Origin: Rhodanobacter ginsengisoli
GTDB taxonomy: Bacteria > Pseudomonadota > Gammaproteobacteria > Xanthomonadales > Rhodanobacteraceae
Length of the DNA: 64,000 nt
Assembly: GCF_042657065.1 (NCBI RefSeq)
Contig: NZ_JBHSNF010000001.1
Coordinates: 1,860,001-1,924,000, forward strand
Direction of reading: 5' to 3'
This document shows, in pieces, positions 17,002 through 26,156 of this stretch. Both the position numbers and the translations under genes were made by a program. The notes below the pieces were generated by a model, which was not told the DNA's origin, did no database searches, and was given only the letters and a program-made list of their open reading frames with translations. Positions within the stretch are counted from its first letter, which is position 1, and each line of letters opens with the position of its first letter.

Positions 17002-18162
17002 ATGGAGCAGGCCTTGGCCATTGGCGCAACAGCGGTGATCTCCCGGGCAGCCCTGCAGGGGCTGATCGAGGCGCTGGCCGCCCGTCACTACCGGGTCATG
17101 GGGCCGACGGTGCGCGATGGTGCCATCGTCTACGACCGGATCACCGGTCTGGCCGATCTGCCGGCCGGCTGGACGGACGAGCAGGAGGCGGGGCGCTATC
17201 GCCTGAAACGGCGGGACGACCCGGCGTTGTTCGGTTTCGCCGTCGGTCCGCATTCATGGAAACGCTTCCTGCATCCGCCGGCCGAAACGCTGTGGACGGC
17301 ACACCGGGACGGCGAAGGGTTCACCATCAGCCTCCGCGACGAGGAGCCCGCCCGGTTCGCTTTCATTGGCGTGCGCGCGTGCGAGATCCACGCCATGGCC
17401 GTGCAGGACAAGGTCTTCTGCGATGGTCCCTATCCGGACGAAGGCTACCGGGAGCGTCGTCGCAACGCCTTCATCGTTGCCGTCAACTGCGGGGAGGCCG
17501 GCGGCACCTGCTTCTGCGTGTCCATGCGGACGGGTCCGAAAGCGCAGTCCGGCTTCGATCTGGCGCTGACCGAGTTGCTGGGCGCGGAGCAGCATGAATT
17601 CCTGGTCGAGGTCGGCAGCGAGGCCGGTGCCGAACTGCTTGGACAGCTGCCGTATCGGCCCGCGGAAGACGCCCAGCTTGCCGCCGCACAGGCCGTGGTC
17701 GCCCGTACCGCGAGCCGGATGGGGCGCACCCTTGAAACCGGGGGCATCAAGGAGTTGCTGCAAGGCAACCTGGAGCACCCGCGCTGGGACGAGGTCGCCG
17801 ATCGTTGCCTGACCTGCGGCAACTGCACGATGGTGTGCCCGACCTGTTTCTGTACGACGGTGGAGGATCACGGCGATCTTGCCGGAGACTCGGCCGAGCG
17901 CGTGCGGCTCTGGGACTCCTGTTTCACCATGGATTTTTCCGACCTCCACGGCGGCAGCGCGCGGCACACCCCTCGTGCACGCTATCGGCAGTGGATGACG
18001 CACAAGCTGGCCCACTGGATCGACCAGTTCGGTACCTCCGGATGCGTCGGCTGCGGCCGCTGCATCACCTGGTGCCCGGTGGGCATCGACATCACGGAAG
18101 AGGCGGCGGCGATCCGGGCAACGCCCCAGACCCGGAAGGAGGCGCAGGGTGGACAGTCTTGA
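17002..18162 (+). CDS. hydB: Group 3b-type [NiFe] hydrogenase beta subunit (iron-sulphur protein)
   Basis: A 386-residue protein of the sulfhydrogenase beta family, which relays electrons between the hydrogenase module and the NAD(P)-binding gamma subunit. The C-terminal part has two [4Fe-4S] motifs: CLTCGNCTMVCPTCFC (about residue 269 on) and CVGCGRCITWC (about residue 346 on). The N-terminal half carries further cysteines, including VRACEIHA. Start at ATG 17002, with GGGAG 8 bases upstream. First gene of the beta, cNMP, gamma, delta, alpha set and overlaps the next gene by 14 bases. Confidence 0.87.
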   Translation: MEQALAIGATAVISRAALQGLIEALAARHYRVMGPTVRDGAIVYDRITGLADLPAGWTDEQEAGRYRLKRRDDPALFGFAVGPHSWKRFLHPPAETLWTAHRDGEGFTISLRDEEPARFAFIGVRACEIHAMAVQDKVFCDGPYPDEGYRERRRNAFIVAVNCGEAGGTCFCVSMRTGPKAQSGFDLALTELLGAEQHEFLVEVGSEAGAELLGQLPYRPAEDAQLAAAQAVVARTASRMGRTLETGGIKELLQGNLEHPRWDEVADRCLTCGNCTMVCPTCFCTTVEDHGDLAGDSAERVRLWDSCFTMDFSDLHGGSARHTPRARYRQWMTHKLAHWIDQFGTSGCVGCGRCITWCPVGIDITEEAAAIRATPQTRKEAQGGQS

Positions 18163-18607
18163 ATCCCTCTTGAAAGAGCATCCCTTCTTTGCCGGCTTTG
18201 CTGCCGAGCATGCGCAACTGGTGGCGGGATGCGCCCGCAATCGCCGTTTCGAGGCGGGTCAGTATCTGTTTCGCGCGGGTGAGAGCGCGGACGAATTCTT
18301 CCTGATCCGCCACGGCCGGATCGCTCTCGAAGTCTCGGCGCCCGGGCGGGCGCCGATGATCTTCACCACCCTGGGCGTGGGCGAGATCGTCGGCGCATCC
18401 TGGCTGATTCCTCCCTACCGGTGGATGTTCGATGCGCGTGCGTTGGAACTGACCCGGGTGTTGGGCATCGACGCTGCCTGCCTGCGCGGAAAGTGCGAGG
18501 CCGACCACCATCTCGGCTACGAGATGATGAAACGGTTCCTGCCGGTATTCGTGAAGCGGCTACACGACACCCAGCTGCAGATCCTCGATGTGTACGGGAA
18601 GCGCTGA
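18149..18607 (+). CDS. Cyclic-nucleotide-binding-domain protein in the hydrogenase operon
   Basis: A 152-residue protein consisting of one CRP-type beta-barrel domain: FEAGQYLFRAGESADEFFLI and HGRIALEVSA, then the IVGASWLIPP loop. It has no C-terminal helix-turn-helix, so it is not a transcription factor of the FNR/CRP kind. The ligand loop lacks the usual GELAL-R-PR pattern (GEIVGASWLIPPYR), so cAMP binding is uncertain. It begins at GTG 18149 inside the beta gene and ends 1 base before the gamma gene. The tight packing suggests it binds or gates the hydrogenase complex (inference). Confidence 0.8.
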   Translation: MDSLESLLKEHPFFAGFAAEHAQLVAGCARNRRFEAGQYLFRAGESADEFFLIRHGRIALEVSAPGRAPMIFTTLGVGEIVGASWLIPPYRWMFDARALELTRVLGIDAACLRGKCEADHHLGYEMMKRFLPVFVKRLHDTQLQILDVYGKR

Positions 18608-18608
18608 G

Positions 18609-19436
18609 GTGAGCGTCGCGAGCTTCGTGCCCCGGGTCTATCGCGTCGCACGCGTGCGGCGCGAGCTGTCCGATACGGTCACGCTGGAGCTGGTGCCGCC
18701 GGCTGGTGCCTGTCCGCCGTTCGAGCCGGGGCAGTTCAACATGCTCTACGCGTTCGGGGTCGGTGAGGTGGCGATCAGCATCAGCAGCGATCGCGGCGAA
18801 CCTTCGGCGTTTGTGCACACCGTGCGCGATGTCGGTGCGGTCAGCGCCGCGATCGCCGGACTTCAACCGGGCGCGTCGATCGGCCTGCGCGGCCCGTTCG
18901 GCACCGGCTGGCCGGTGGCCGCGGCGGAGGGCGCCGACATCGTCTTCGTGGCCGGCGGGCTGGGCCTGGCGCCGCTGCGTCCGGCCATCCAGCGGGTGCT
19001 GGCCCATCGCCACCGCTATGGCCGGATCGTGATCCTGTTCGGCACTCGCCATCCCGCGGAAATGCTCTACAGGCACGAGCTGGAGCACTGGCGCCAGCAT
19101 CCGGGCGTGGAGCTCGAGGTGACCGTCGACCATGCCGATGCCGACTGGCATGGTCACGTCGGGGTGGTGCCGGCGCTGATCCCCCGGGCCACTTTCGATC
19201 CGCACGAAACGGTGGCCATGGTCTGCGGACCGGAAGTGATGATGCGCTTCACGGTGAGCGCCCTGCGTGACGCCGGCGTACCCACCGGGCGCATCCACGT
19301 ATCGATGGAACGCAATATGAAATGCGCCATCGGCTTGTGCGGCCACTGCCAGTTCGGTCCCACCTTCATCTGCAAGGACGGGCCGGTGATGCGCTTCGAC
19401 CGCATCGCCGACATCTTCGCCACACGGGAGGTGTGA
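18609..19436 (+). CDS. hydG: Group 3b-type hydrogenase gamma subunit (FAD/NAD(P)H oxidoreductase)
   Basis: A 275-residue ferredoxin-NADP reductase-type protein: FAD-binding barrel with FEPGQFNMLY, then the pyridine-nucleotide domain with VFVAGGLGLAPLRP and CGPEVMMRFT. The C-terminus binds a [2Fe-2S] cluster through MKCAIGLCGHCQFGPTFIC. It exchanges electrons with NAD(P)H. Starts with GTG 18609, directly after the previous stop, and ends 1 base before delta. The symbol follows sulfhydrogenase naming and does not refer to the [FeFe] maturase. Confidence 0.88.
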   Translation: MSVASFVPRVYRVARVRRELSDTVTLELVPPAGACPPFEPGQFNMLYAFGVGEVAISISSDRGEPSAFVHTVRDVGAVSAAIAGLQPGASIGLRGPFGTGWPVAAAEGADIVFVAGGLGLAPLRPAIQRVLAHRHRYGRIVILFGTRHPAEMLYRHELEHWRQHPGVELEVTVDHADADWHGHVGVVPALIPRATFDPHETVAMVCGPEVMMRFTVSALRDAGVPTGRIHVSMERNMKCAIGLCGHCQFGPTFICKDGPVMRFDRIADIFATREV

Positions 19437-19437
19437 G

Positions 19438-20214
19438 ATGGCCGTGCAAAAGCGCCCCCGCCTCGCGGTCTGGAAATTCGCCTCCTGCGACGGCTGCCAG
19501 CTTTCCCTGCTCGATTGCGAGGACGAGCTGCTCGCGCTCGCCGACGCGATCGAGATCGCCAATTTCCCCGAGGCGTCGAGCGCCATCGAAAGCGGCCCCT
19601 ACGATCTGTCGCTGGTCGAAGGCTCGATCACCACGGCACACGATGCCGAGCGCATCCAGGAAGTGCGCCGGCAGTCCCGCCACCTGGTGACGATCGGCGC
19701 CTGCGCCACCGCGGGCGGCATCCAGGCGCTGCGCAACTTTGCCGATGTCGACGAATTCGTCGCCGCGGTCTACGCCTCGCCTGACTATATCCAGACGTTG
19801 GCGACCTCGACGCCAATTTCCGCGCACGTGCCGGTCGACTTCGAGCTGCATGGTTGTCCGATCAACAAGCTCCAGCTGCTGGAGGTGATCTCGGCGTTCC
19901 TGGCCGGGCGCAAGCCGGCGGTGGCCGCGCACAGCGTATGTATCGAGTGCAAACGCCGCGGCACCGTGTGCGTGATGGTGCAGGGCACACCGTGCCTGGG
20001 GCCGGTGACCCATGCCGGCTGCGGCGCGATCTGCCCGGCGTTCCGCCGCGGCTGCTACGGCTGCTACGGACCGATGGAGACACCCAACACCGCGGCGCTG
20101 GCACGCGAGTGGCAGGCACTGGGCGCCCGGCCGCGGGACATCCGTCTTGCGCTGCGCACCTTCAACGCCGCGGCGGAACCTTTCCGCAAGGAGAGCGAGC
20201 GTCATGGCGACTAA
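19438..20214 (+). CDS. hydD: Group 3b-type [NiFe] hydrogenase small (delta) subunit
   Basis: A 258-residue small subunit. The proximal cluster begins with CDGC at residues 17-20, followed by GACATAGG and ELHGCPINK, the four-ligand pattern of [NiFe] hydrogenases. A second cysteine-rich stretch (CIECKRRGTVC, CLGPVTHAGCGAICPAFRRGC) would hold additional clusters. No twin-arginine signal, so the enzyme is cytoplasmic. Overlaps the alpha subunit by 11 bases. Confidence 0.9.
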   Translation: MAVQKRPRLAVWKFASCDGCQLSLLDCEDELLALADAIEIANFPEASSAIESGPYDLSLVEGSITTAHDAERIQEVRRQSRHLVTIGACATAGGIQALRNFADVDEFVAAVYASPDYIQTLATSTPISAHVPVDFELHGCPINKLQLLEVISAFLAGRKPAVAAHSVCIECKRRGTVCVMVQGTPCLGPVTHAGCGAICPAFRRGCYGCYGPMETPNTAALAREWQALGARPRDIRLALRTFNAAAEPFRKESERHGD

Positions 20215-21493
20215 GACGATCCGCGTCGACTACCTTGCCCGCGTCGAAGGGGAGGGCGCGCTGGACCTGGAGATCGGCGAGGGCCGGGTGACCTCGGCAC
20301 AGCTGCGCATCTTCGAGCCGCCGCGTTTCTTCGAGGCGTTCCTGCGCGGCCGCGGTTATGCCGAGACGCCGGACATCGTCGCGCGCATCTGCGGGATCTG
20401 CCCGATCGCTTACCAGATGAGCGCGGTGCACGCGATCGAGAACGCCTTCGGCGTCAGCGTCGGCGGGCAGCTGCGCAACCTGCGCCGGCTGATCTATTGC
20501 GGCGAGTGGATCGAGAGTCACGCGTTGCATGTGGTGATGCTGCACGCTCCCGATTTCCTCGGCTTTCCCGACGGCATCCGCATGGCGCAGGAACACGGCG
20601 ACATCGTCCGCGACGGCCTGGCCCTGAAGAAGGCCGGCAACGAGCTGATGCGCGTGCTGGGTGGGCGCGAAATCCACCCGGTCAACGTCAAACCCGGCGG
20701 CTTCCATCGGGTGCCTTCCCGTGCCGAACTGGAGCCGGTGAGCGAGAGCCTCAAGCGGGCCCGCGACCTGGCCGAGCGCCTGCTGCGCTGGGTGGCGACG
20801 TTCCCGTTCCCGGAGTTCGAACGCGACTACGAGTTCGTGGCGCTGCGCCATCCCGACGAATACCCGTTCAACGTAGGGCGGCTGGTCTCGAATCGGGATA
20901 TCGACATCGACATCGCCGACTACGAAACCGAGTTCGAGGAGCGCCATGTGGCGCATTCGACCGCGCTGCATTCGTTGCTCAAGCGCCGCGGTGCCTACCT
21001 GGTCGGTCCGTTGGCGCGCTATGCGCTCAACGCCGACCGCCTGCCGGACGCGGTGCGGCAACTCGCCGGCGAGGTGGGACTCGGGCCGGTTTGCCGCAAC
21101 CCGTTCCGCAGCATCGTGGTGCGCGCGCTGGAGATCGTCTACGCCTGCGAGGAAGCGCTGCGCCTGATCGCCGCCTACGAGCCGCCGGAGCTCGCCGCCG
21201 TGCCGTTGGAGCCCCGCGCCGGCACCGGCTTCGGCTGCACCGAGGCGCCGCGCGGCATCTGCTGGCATCGCTACGATTTCGAGGCAGACGGCAGCATCCG
21301 TGCCGCGCGCATCGTGCCACCCACCTCGCAGAACCAGCCCAGCATCGAGGCGGACCTGGTCGCGGTGGCCTCGTCGGTGCTGGACCAGCCCGACGAGGTG
21401 ATCCGCGACCGCTGCGAGCAGAGCATCCGCAACTACGATCCGTGCATTTCCTGCTCGGCCCATTTCCTCAAGCTGGCGGTGCACCGGCGATGA
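20204..21493 (+). CDS. hydA: Group 3b-type [NiFe] hydrogenase large (alpha) subunit
   Basis: A 429-residue catalytic subunit that holds the NiFe(CN)2CO centre. The four nickel ligands are present: Cys63 and Cys66 in RICGIC (L1) and Cys414 and Cys417 in DPCISC (L2). His420 is followed by a 9-residue tail, the segment normally removed by the maturation protease after metal insertion. With NAD(P)-linked gamma and beta subunits this makes a bidirectional, cytoplasmic H2:NAD(P) oxidoreductase. ATG 20204 overlaps the delta gene; the stop overlaps the protease start (ATGA). Confidence 0.92.
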   Translation: MATKTIRVDYLARVEGEGALDLEIGEGRVTSAQLRIFEPPRFFEAFLRGRGYAETPDIVARICGICPIAYQMSAVHAIENAFGVSVGGQLRNLRRLIYCGEWIESHALHVVMLHAPDFLGFPDGIRMAQEHGDIVRDGLALKKAGNELMRVLGGREIHPVNVKPGGFHRVPSRAELEPVSESLKRARDLAERLLRWVATFPFPEFERDYEFVALRHPDEYPFNVGRLVSNRDIDIDIADYETEFEERHVAHSTALHSLLKRRGAYLVGPLARYALNADRLPDAVRQLAGEVGLGPVCRNPFRSIVVRALEIVYACEEALRLIAAYEPPELAAVPLEPRAGTGFGCTEAPRGICWHRYDFEADGSIRAARIVPPTSQNQPSIEADLVAVASSVLDQPDEVIRDRCEQSIRNYDPCISCSAHFLKLAVHRR

Positions 21494-21999
21494 ACGCATC
21501 GACCGACAGGCGGGCGTGCAAGGTGCTGGTCGCCGGGATCGGCCACCCCGATCGCGGCGATGACGGTGTCGGCGCGGCCGTCGCCGCTGCCCTCGCCGGC
21601 CGGCTTCCGCCGGACGTCGGGGTGCTCGCCCGCAGTGGTGACATGCTGGCCCTGCTGGACGACTGCGTGGGCTTCGACGCGCTGATCTGCGTGGATGCCG
21701 CCGCGCCGATGGGTACACCCGGAAAAATTCATCGCATCGACACCGCGGTGGACACCCTTCCATGCGACGCCTCTTTCGCCTCGAGCCATGCGCTTGGCCT
21801 GGCCGAAGCGATCGAACTGGCCCGCACCCTGGGAACCGCACCGCCGACCATCATCGTCTACGCGATCGAAGGCGCCAGTTTCGATGACGGGGCGGGGTTG
21901 AGCGCGCCCGTCGCGCATGCCGTCGGCGAGGCAGCCAGACACATCGTCGCCGAGGTCGAACGGCTTCGGCGGCACGTGGCCGAGGAGACCAGCACATGA
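21490..21999 (+). CDS. Hydrogenase maturation protease (M52-type)
   Basis: A 169-residue endopeptidase that trims the large-subunit tail. It has the nickel-sensing acids in GIGHPDRGDDGVG and CVDAAAP and the histidine in ASSHALGLAEA, the three metal ligands of the HycI/HyaD family. Start at ATG 21490 overlaps the alpha stop. The preceding gene is its obvious substrate. The next 198 bases hold no gene I trust, although a 69-codon frame is open there. Confidence 0.85.
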   Translation: MNASTDRRACKVLVAGIGHPDRGDDGVGAAVAAALAGRLPPDVGVLARSGDMLALLDDCVGFDALICVDAAAPMGTPGKIHRIDTAVDTLPCDASFASSHALGLAEAIELARTLGTAPPTIIVYAIEGASFDDGAGLSAPVAHAVGEAARHIVAEVERLRRHVAEETST

Positions 22000-22197
22000 C
22001 CGCCTGCACCGTTGCCGCCGGATGGTGTCGATCCAGCGCGGCCGCGCGGACCGGGGCTGGGGTCTCAGCACTGCGCAGCATGCGCAAGGGCATGTTATTG
22101 GGGACCGGACGCTGGGCCAGGGGGTGCCGCGAACTGCACGGCCATCGCCACGCCCGGTGCGTAATTCAGCCCCGCAACTGCAGGGAGCCAACCGCCC

Positions 22198-22476
22198 ATG
22201 CATGAAACAGGCATCGTTCGTGATCTGGTCCGCCGCCTGGAGCAGGCGGCGCGGGAGCAGGGCGCCGGGCGCGTCTGTGCGGTGGTCGTCTGGCTCGGCG
22301 CATTGAGCCAGTTTTCGCCGGAGCATTTCCGCGAACATTTCGATGACGAGGCGCGCGGCACGCTGGCCGAAGGGGCGGCGCTGAGCATCGTCGCCTCGGG
22401 GGATCCCGCCGACCCGCATGCCCAGCATGTGATGCTGCAGAGTGCGGAGTTTTCCGTGCCGGACGAGGAGGGATGA
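22198..22476 (+). CDS. hypA: HypA-like nickel chaperone lacking the zinc domain
   Basis: A 92-residue HypA/HybF homologue. The N-terminus is MHETGIVRDLVRRLEQAA, with the Met-His-Glu nickel ligands conserved, and the fold continues through VVVWLGALSQFSPEHFREHF. The family's zinc-finger insertion (two CxxC pairs) is absent; the only cysteine is in RVCAVVVW. Family length is about 113, so roughly 20 residues including the zinc site are lost. The C-terminal part ends SAEFSVPDEEG. Nickel delivery may still occur through the N-terminus. Next to hypF with a 1-base gap. Confidence 0.8.
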   Translation: MHETGIVRDLVRRLEQAAREQGAGRVCAVVVWLGALSQFSPEHFREHFDDEARGTLAEGAALSIVASGDPADPHAQHVMLQSAEFSVPDEEG

Positions 22477-22477
22477 G

Positions 22478-24799
22478 ATGAACCTCTTGCACCACCCGAC
22501 ATCCGCGGTTGCCGAAGAGCGGCAACGGCTGCGGCTGGACGTGGGCGGCGCGGTGCAGGGCGTGGGATTCCGGCCGTTCGTGCATCGGCTGGCGCGTGAG
22601 GAGGGTCTGGGTGGTTTCGTCCGCAATACCGGTGCCGGCGTGACGCTGGAGGTCGAGGGGCCGGCGCCTGCGATCGAGCGTTTCCTCGACCGGCTCGACC
22701 GCGACATCACTGCGCCCGCCGCGATCCACCGACGGGCGCTGCGCCGGCTGGCGCCGCGCGACGAACGCGAATTCGTGATCGCCGCGAGCGCCAGCGATGG
22801 CGAATGCTCGGCGGTGATCCTGCCCGACCTGGCGACCTGTGCGGCCTGTCTTGCCGAGATCCTCGATCCTGACGACCGCCGCTACCGCTACCCATTCACC
22901 ACCTGCACCCACTGCGGGCCGCGCTACAGCATCATCGAGGCGGTTCCCTACGACCGCGACCGCACCACGATGCGGCGCTTCGCCATGTGCCCGGCCTGTC
23001 AGGCGGAATACGACGATCCGGCTTCGCGCCGCTTCCACGCCGAAACCAACGCCTGTCCGGATTGCGGGCCACGACTCGCGTGGTGGGACCGGCACGGCGC
23101 CGTCGTGGCCATGGCGGATCGGGCGCTGCTGCAGGCCGTCGATGCCTTGCGCCGCGGCGAGATCGTGGCGTTCAAGGGGCTGGGTGGCTTCCAGTTGCTG
23201 GTCGATGCGCGCAACGACGATGCCGTGTGCCGGCTGCGCGAGCGCAAGCGGCGTCCGGCCAAGCCGTTTGCGCTGATGGTGCGCACCTTGGCCGATGCGC
23301 AGGCGATCGCGCAGGTGGATGCCGAGGAGGCGCGCCTGCTGGGTTCGGCCGCCGCGCCGATCGTCCTGCTGCGCGCGCGACCGACCGCCAGCGCGATCGC
23401 GCCCGCGGTCGCTCCGGGCAATCCGCAGTGGGGCGTCATGTTGCCGTACACGCCGTTGCATCACCTGTTGCTGCACGAACTCGACTTTCCGCTGGTCGCC
23501 ACCAGCGGCAACCGCGGCGAGGAGCCGATCGTCGTCGACGAAACGCAGGCGCTGGCGCGGCTCGATGGGCTCGCCGACGGCTTCCTGGTGCACGATCGCC
23601 CGATCCGGCACCGCGTCGACGACTCGGTGGTGCGGCTCATCGCCGGCCAGCCGAGCGTGTTGCGGCGGGCACGCGGTCATGCACCGCTGGCACTCGACGA
23701 TCCCGCGTCGACCACCCCGCTGCTGGCACTCGGGGGGCATCAGAAAACGGCCGTCGCGGTCGCCGTGCAGGGGCGCATCGTGCTCGGGCCGCACATCGGC
23801 GATTTGGGCGGCGCGGAAACCCGCGAAGCCTACGGGCAATCCGTCGACGACCTGCTCGGGCTCTACCGCGTGCAAGCGCAGGCCGTTGCCTGCGACCGCC
23901 ACCCCGACTACCACAGCACGCGCCTGGCCGATCGCCTGGGACCGGCGGTGCGGCGGGTGCCGCACCATCTGGCCCATGTGCTGGCGGGGATGCTGGACAA
24001 CGGCCTGGACGGTGCCGTGCTCGGCGTGGCCTGGGACGGCAACGGCTACGGCGATGACGGCACGTTGTGGGGCGGCGAGTTCCTGAGGGTGGACGGCGCG
24101 CAGCATCGCCGCGTCGCCAGTCTGTGGCCGTTCTGCCTGCCCGGCGGCGAGGCGGCGATGCGCGAGCCGCGGCGTGCCGCACTCGGTGTGCTGCACGCGC
24201 TGTTCGGTGCGCCGGCGATGGCGATGACCGCGCTGGCGCCGGTCGCCGCGTTTGCGCCGACCGAACGACCGCTGCTGGCCCGGATGCTGGCGCGCAAGGT
24301 CAACGCACCCTCGACCTCCAGTGCCGGCCGGCTGTTCGATGCGGTCGCCTCGATTCTCGATCTGTGTCAGCAGGCCAGCTTCGAGGGCGAGGCGGCGATG
24401 GCCGTCGAGTTCGCCGCGGCGCGTGCCGAACGCGCGGCGACCGTCGCGCTGCCGCGGCTGGTCGAGAACGACGGCATGCTGCTGGTCGACTGGCGACCGA
24501 CCCTGACCGATCTAGTGGCGGCCCGTGGCGAAGGCGTGTCGGTGGAGGCGCTGGCGGCGGCATTCCACGAGGCGCTGGCCGAAGCCATCGTCGCGGTAGC
24601 CACGCGGATCGGCTGCGACCAGGTGCTGCTGACCGGTGGCTGTTTCCAGAATGCCCGACTCACCGAGCTGGCCGTGTCGCGGCTGCGCGAGGCGGATCTG
24701 TCACCGTACTGGCATCACCGGATTCCGCCCAACGACGGCGGCCTCGCCGCCGGCCAGGCTGTCGCCGCAGCCCGGTTCCCGCAAGAGGAGAATCGCTGA
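22478..24799 (+). CDS. hypF: Carbamoyltransferase HypF
   Basis: A 773-residue enzyme that makes the cyanide ligands' precursor, transferring carbamoyl from carbamoyl phosphate to HypE. Domain order is complete: acylphosphatase (GAVQGVGFRPFVHRL, residues ~18-105); two zinc fingers (CAACLAEI, CTHCGPRYSI, CPACQAEY, CPDCGPRL); a YrdC-like domain (KGLGGFQLLVDARND); and a Kae1-like domain with VPHHLAHVLAG and LLTGGCFQN. ATG 22478 is one base after the hypA stop. The stop overlaps hypC (TGATG). Confidence 0.93.
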   Translation: MNLLHHPTSAVAEERQRLRLDVGGAVQGVGFRPFVHRLAREEGLGGFVRNTGAGVTLEVEGPAPAIERFLDRLDRDITAPAAIHRRALRRLAPRDEREFVIAASASDGECSAVILPDLATCAACLAEILDPDDRRYRYPFTTCTHCGPRYSIIEAVPYDRDRTTMRRFAMCPACQAEYDDPASRRFHAETNACPDCGPRLAWWDRHGAVVAMADRALLQAVDALRRGEIVAFKGLGGFQLLVDARNDDAVCRLRERKRRPAKPFALMVRTLADAQAIAQVDAEEARLLGSAAAPIVLLRARPTASAIAPAVAPGNPQWGVMLPYTPLHHLLLHELDFPLVATSGNRGEEPIVVDETQALARLDGLADGFLVHDRPIRHRVDDSVVRLIAGQPSVLRRARGHAPLALDDPASTTPLLALGGHQKTAVAVAVQGRIVLGPHIGDLGGAETREAYGQSVDDLLGLYRVQAQAVACDRHPDYHSTRLADRLGPAVRRVPHHLAHVLAGMLDNGLDGAVLGVAWDGNGYGDDGTLWGGEFLRVDGAQHRRVASLWPFCLPGGEAAMREPRRAALGVLHALFGAPAMAMTALAPVAAFAPTERPLLARMLARKVNAPSTSSAGRLFDAVASILDLCQQASFEGEAAMAVEFAAARAERAATVALPRLVENDGMLLVDWRPTLTDLVAARGEGVSVEALAAAFHEALAEAIVAVATRIGCDQVLLTGGCFQNARLTELAVSRLREADLSPYWHHRIPPNDGGLAAGQAVAAARFPQEENR

Positions 24800-25038
24800 T
24801 GTGCCTCGCCGTGCCCGGACAGTTGCTGAGCGTCGACGACGGTGACGCGCTGACCCGGCAGGGCCGTGTCAGCTTCGCCGGCGTGGTCAAGGTGGCCAGC
24901 CTGGCCTACGTCCCGGAGGCCCGGCCCGGCGACTACGTACTGGTGCACGCGGGCTTTGCGATCACCGTGCTCGACGAAACCGAAGCACGGCGCACGCTTG
25001 CCTACCTTGCCGACTTCGTGCCGGAGGAACTGCCGTGA
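24799..25038 (+). CDS. hypC: Hydrogenase maturation chaperone HypC
   Basis: A 79-residue OB-fold chaperone. It begins MCLAVPGQLLSV, with the essential Cys2 that carries the Fe(CN)2CO unit with HypD and binds the large-subunit precursor. The mid-region GRVSFAGVVKVASLAYV and GDYVLVHAGFAI are family-typical. Overlaps hypF and hypD at both ends. Confidence 0.93.
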   Translation: MCLAVPGQLLSVDDGDALTRQGRVSFAGVVKVASLAYVPEARPGDYVLVHAGFAITVLDETEARRTLAYLADFVPEELP

Positions 25039-26156
25039 AATACGTCGACGAATTCCGCGACCCGGCCGCGGCGCGGCGCTACGCCGAAGCGATCGCCCGC
25101 ATCACCACGCGGCCGTGGACGATCATGGAGATCTGCGGCGGACAGACCCATGCGATCGTGCGCCACGGCATCGACCAGATGCTTCCCGACGGGATCGCGC
25201 TGCTGCACGGACCGGGCTGCCCGGTGTGCGTGACGCCGGCCGGCATCATCGATGCCGCCATCGCCATCGCGACGCGACCCGGGGTGATCTTCTGCTCGTT
25301 CGGCGACATGCTGCGGGTGCCGGGCGAGGGCGGCAGCCTGCTGGCGGCCAGGGCCCGCGGCGCCGACGTGCGCATGGTCTATTCGCCGCTGGACGCGCTG
25401 GCGATCGCACGCGCGCACCCCGGGCGCGAGGTGGTGTTCCTCGCCATCGGCTTCGAGACCACCGCGCCGACCACGGCCATGGCGGTGCTGCAGGCCGAAC
25501 GCGCGGGCCTGGCCAATTTTTCCCTGCTGGTCTCGCATGTGCTGGTGCCGCCGGCGATCGAGGCCCTGCTCGGTGACCCCGACAATCAGGTGCAGGGTTT
25601 CCTGGCTGCCGGGCACGTCTGCACGGTGATGGGCTACCGCGAGTACGAACCGATCGCGCGTCGCCATGGCATCCCCATCGTGGTCACCGGCTTCGAGCCG
25701 CTGGACCTGCTGCAGGGCCTGTACCTGTGCATTCGCCAGCTGGAGCAGGGCAGGGCCGAGGTGGAGAACCCCTACAGCCGCTCGGTGCGGCGCGACGGCA
25801 ATCGCGCGGCGCGCGAGGCGATCGCCCGGGTGTTCGCGGTGCAGCCGCAGCGCTGGCGCGGCATCGGCGACATCCCGGCCAGCGGCCTTGGCCTGGCGCC
25901 GACGTATGCGCGCTACGACGCATTGCGGCGTTTCGCCGACGTCGCGGTACCGCCCGAACGCGTGGGCGAATGCATCAGCGGCGAGATCCTGCGTGGCGTG
26001 AAGAAACCGACGGACTGCCCGGCCTTCGGCACCCGCTGCACGCCCGAGCATCCGCTGGGCGCGACCATGGTGTCGTCCGAGGGGGCCTGCGCGGCGTATT
26101 ACCGTTACCGTCGGCCGCACGCGCTCCAGGCGACGACGACGGGAGGCACGCCATGA
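25035..26156 (+). CDS. hypD: Hydrogenase maturation iron-sulphur protein HypD
   Basis: A 373-residue scaffold on which the Fe(CN)2CO centre is built. Conserved motifs are MEICGGQTHAIVRHG, LLHGPGCPVCVTPAG, GFETTAPTTAMAVL and the C-terminal cluster region CISGEILRGVKKPTDC followed by FGTRCTPEHPLG and SEGACAAYY, which bind the [4Fe-4S] cluster. It overlaps hypC by 4 bases and hypE by ATGA. Confidence 0.94.
   Translation: MKYVDEFRDPAAARRYAEAIARITTRPWTIMEICGGQTHAIVRHGIDQMLPDGIALLHGPGCPVCVTPAGIIDAAIAIATRPGVIFCSFGDMLRVPGEGGSLLAARARGADVRMVYSPLDALAIARAHPGREVVFLAIGFETTAPTTAMAVLQAERAGLANFSLLVSHVLVPPAIEALLGDPDNQVQGFLAAGHVCTVMGYREYEPIARRHGIPIVVTGFEPLDLLQGLYLCIRQLEQGRAEVENPYSRSVRRDGNRAAREAIARVFAVQPQRWRGIGDIPASGLGLAPTYARYDALRRFADVAVPPERVGECISGEILRGVKKPTDCPAFGTRCTPEHPLGATMVSSEGACAAYYRYRRPHALQATTTGGTP

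Noticed and set aside
21996..22205. 69-codon frame between the maturation protease gene and hypA
   Set aside because: Arg/Ala-rich, overlaps both neighbours, no ribosome site or family.
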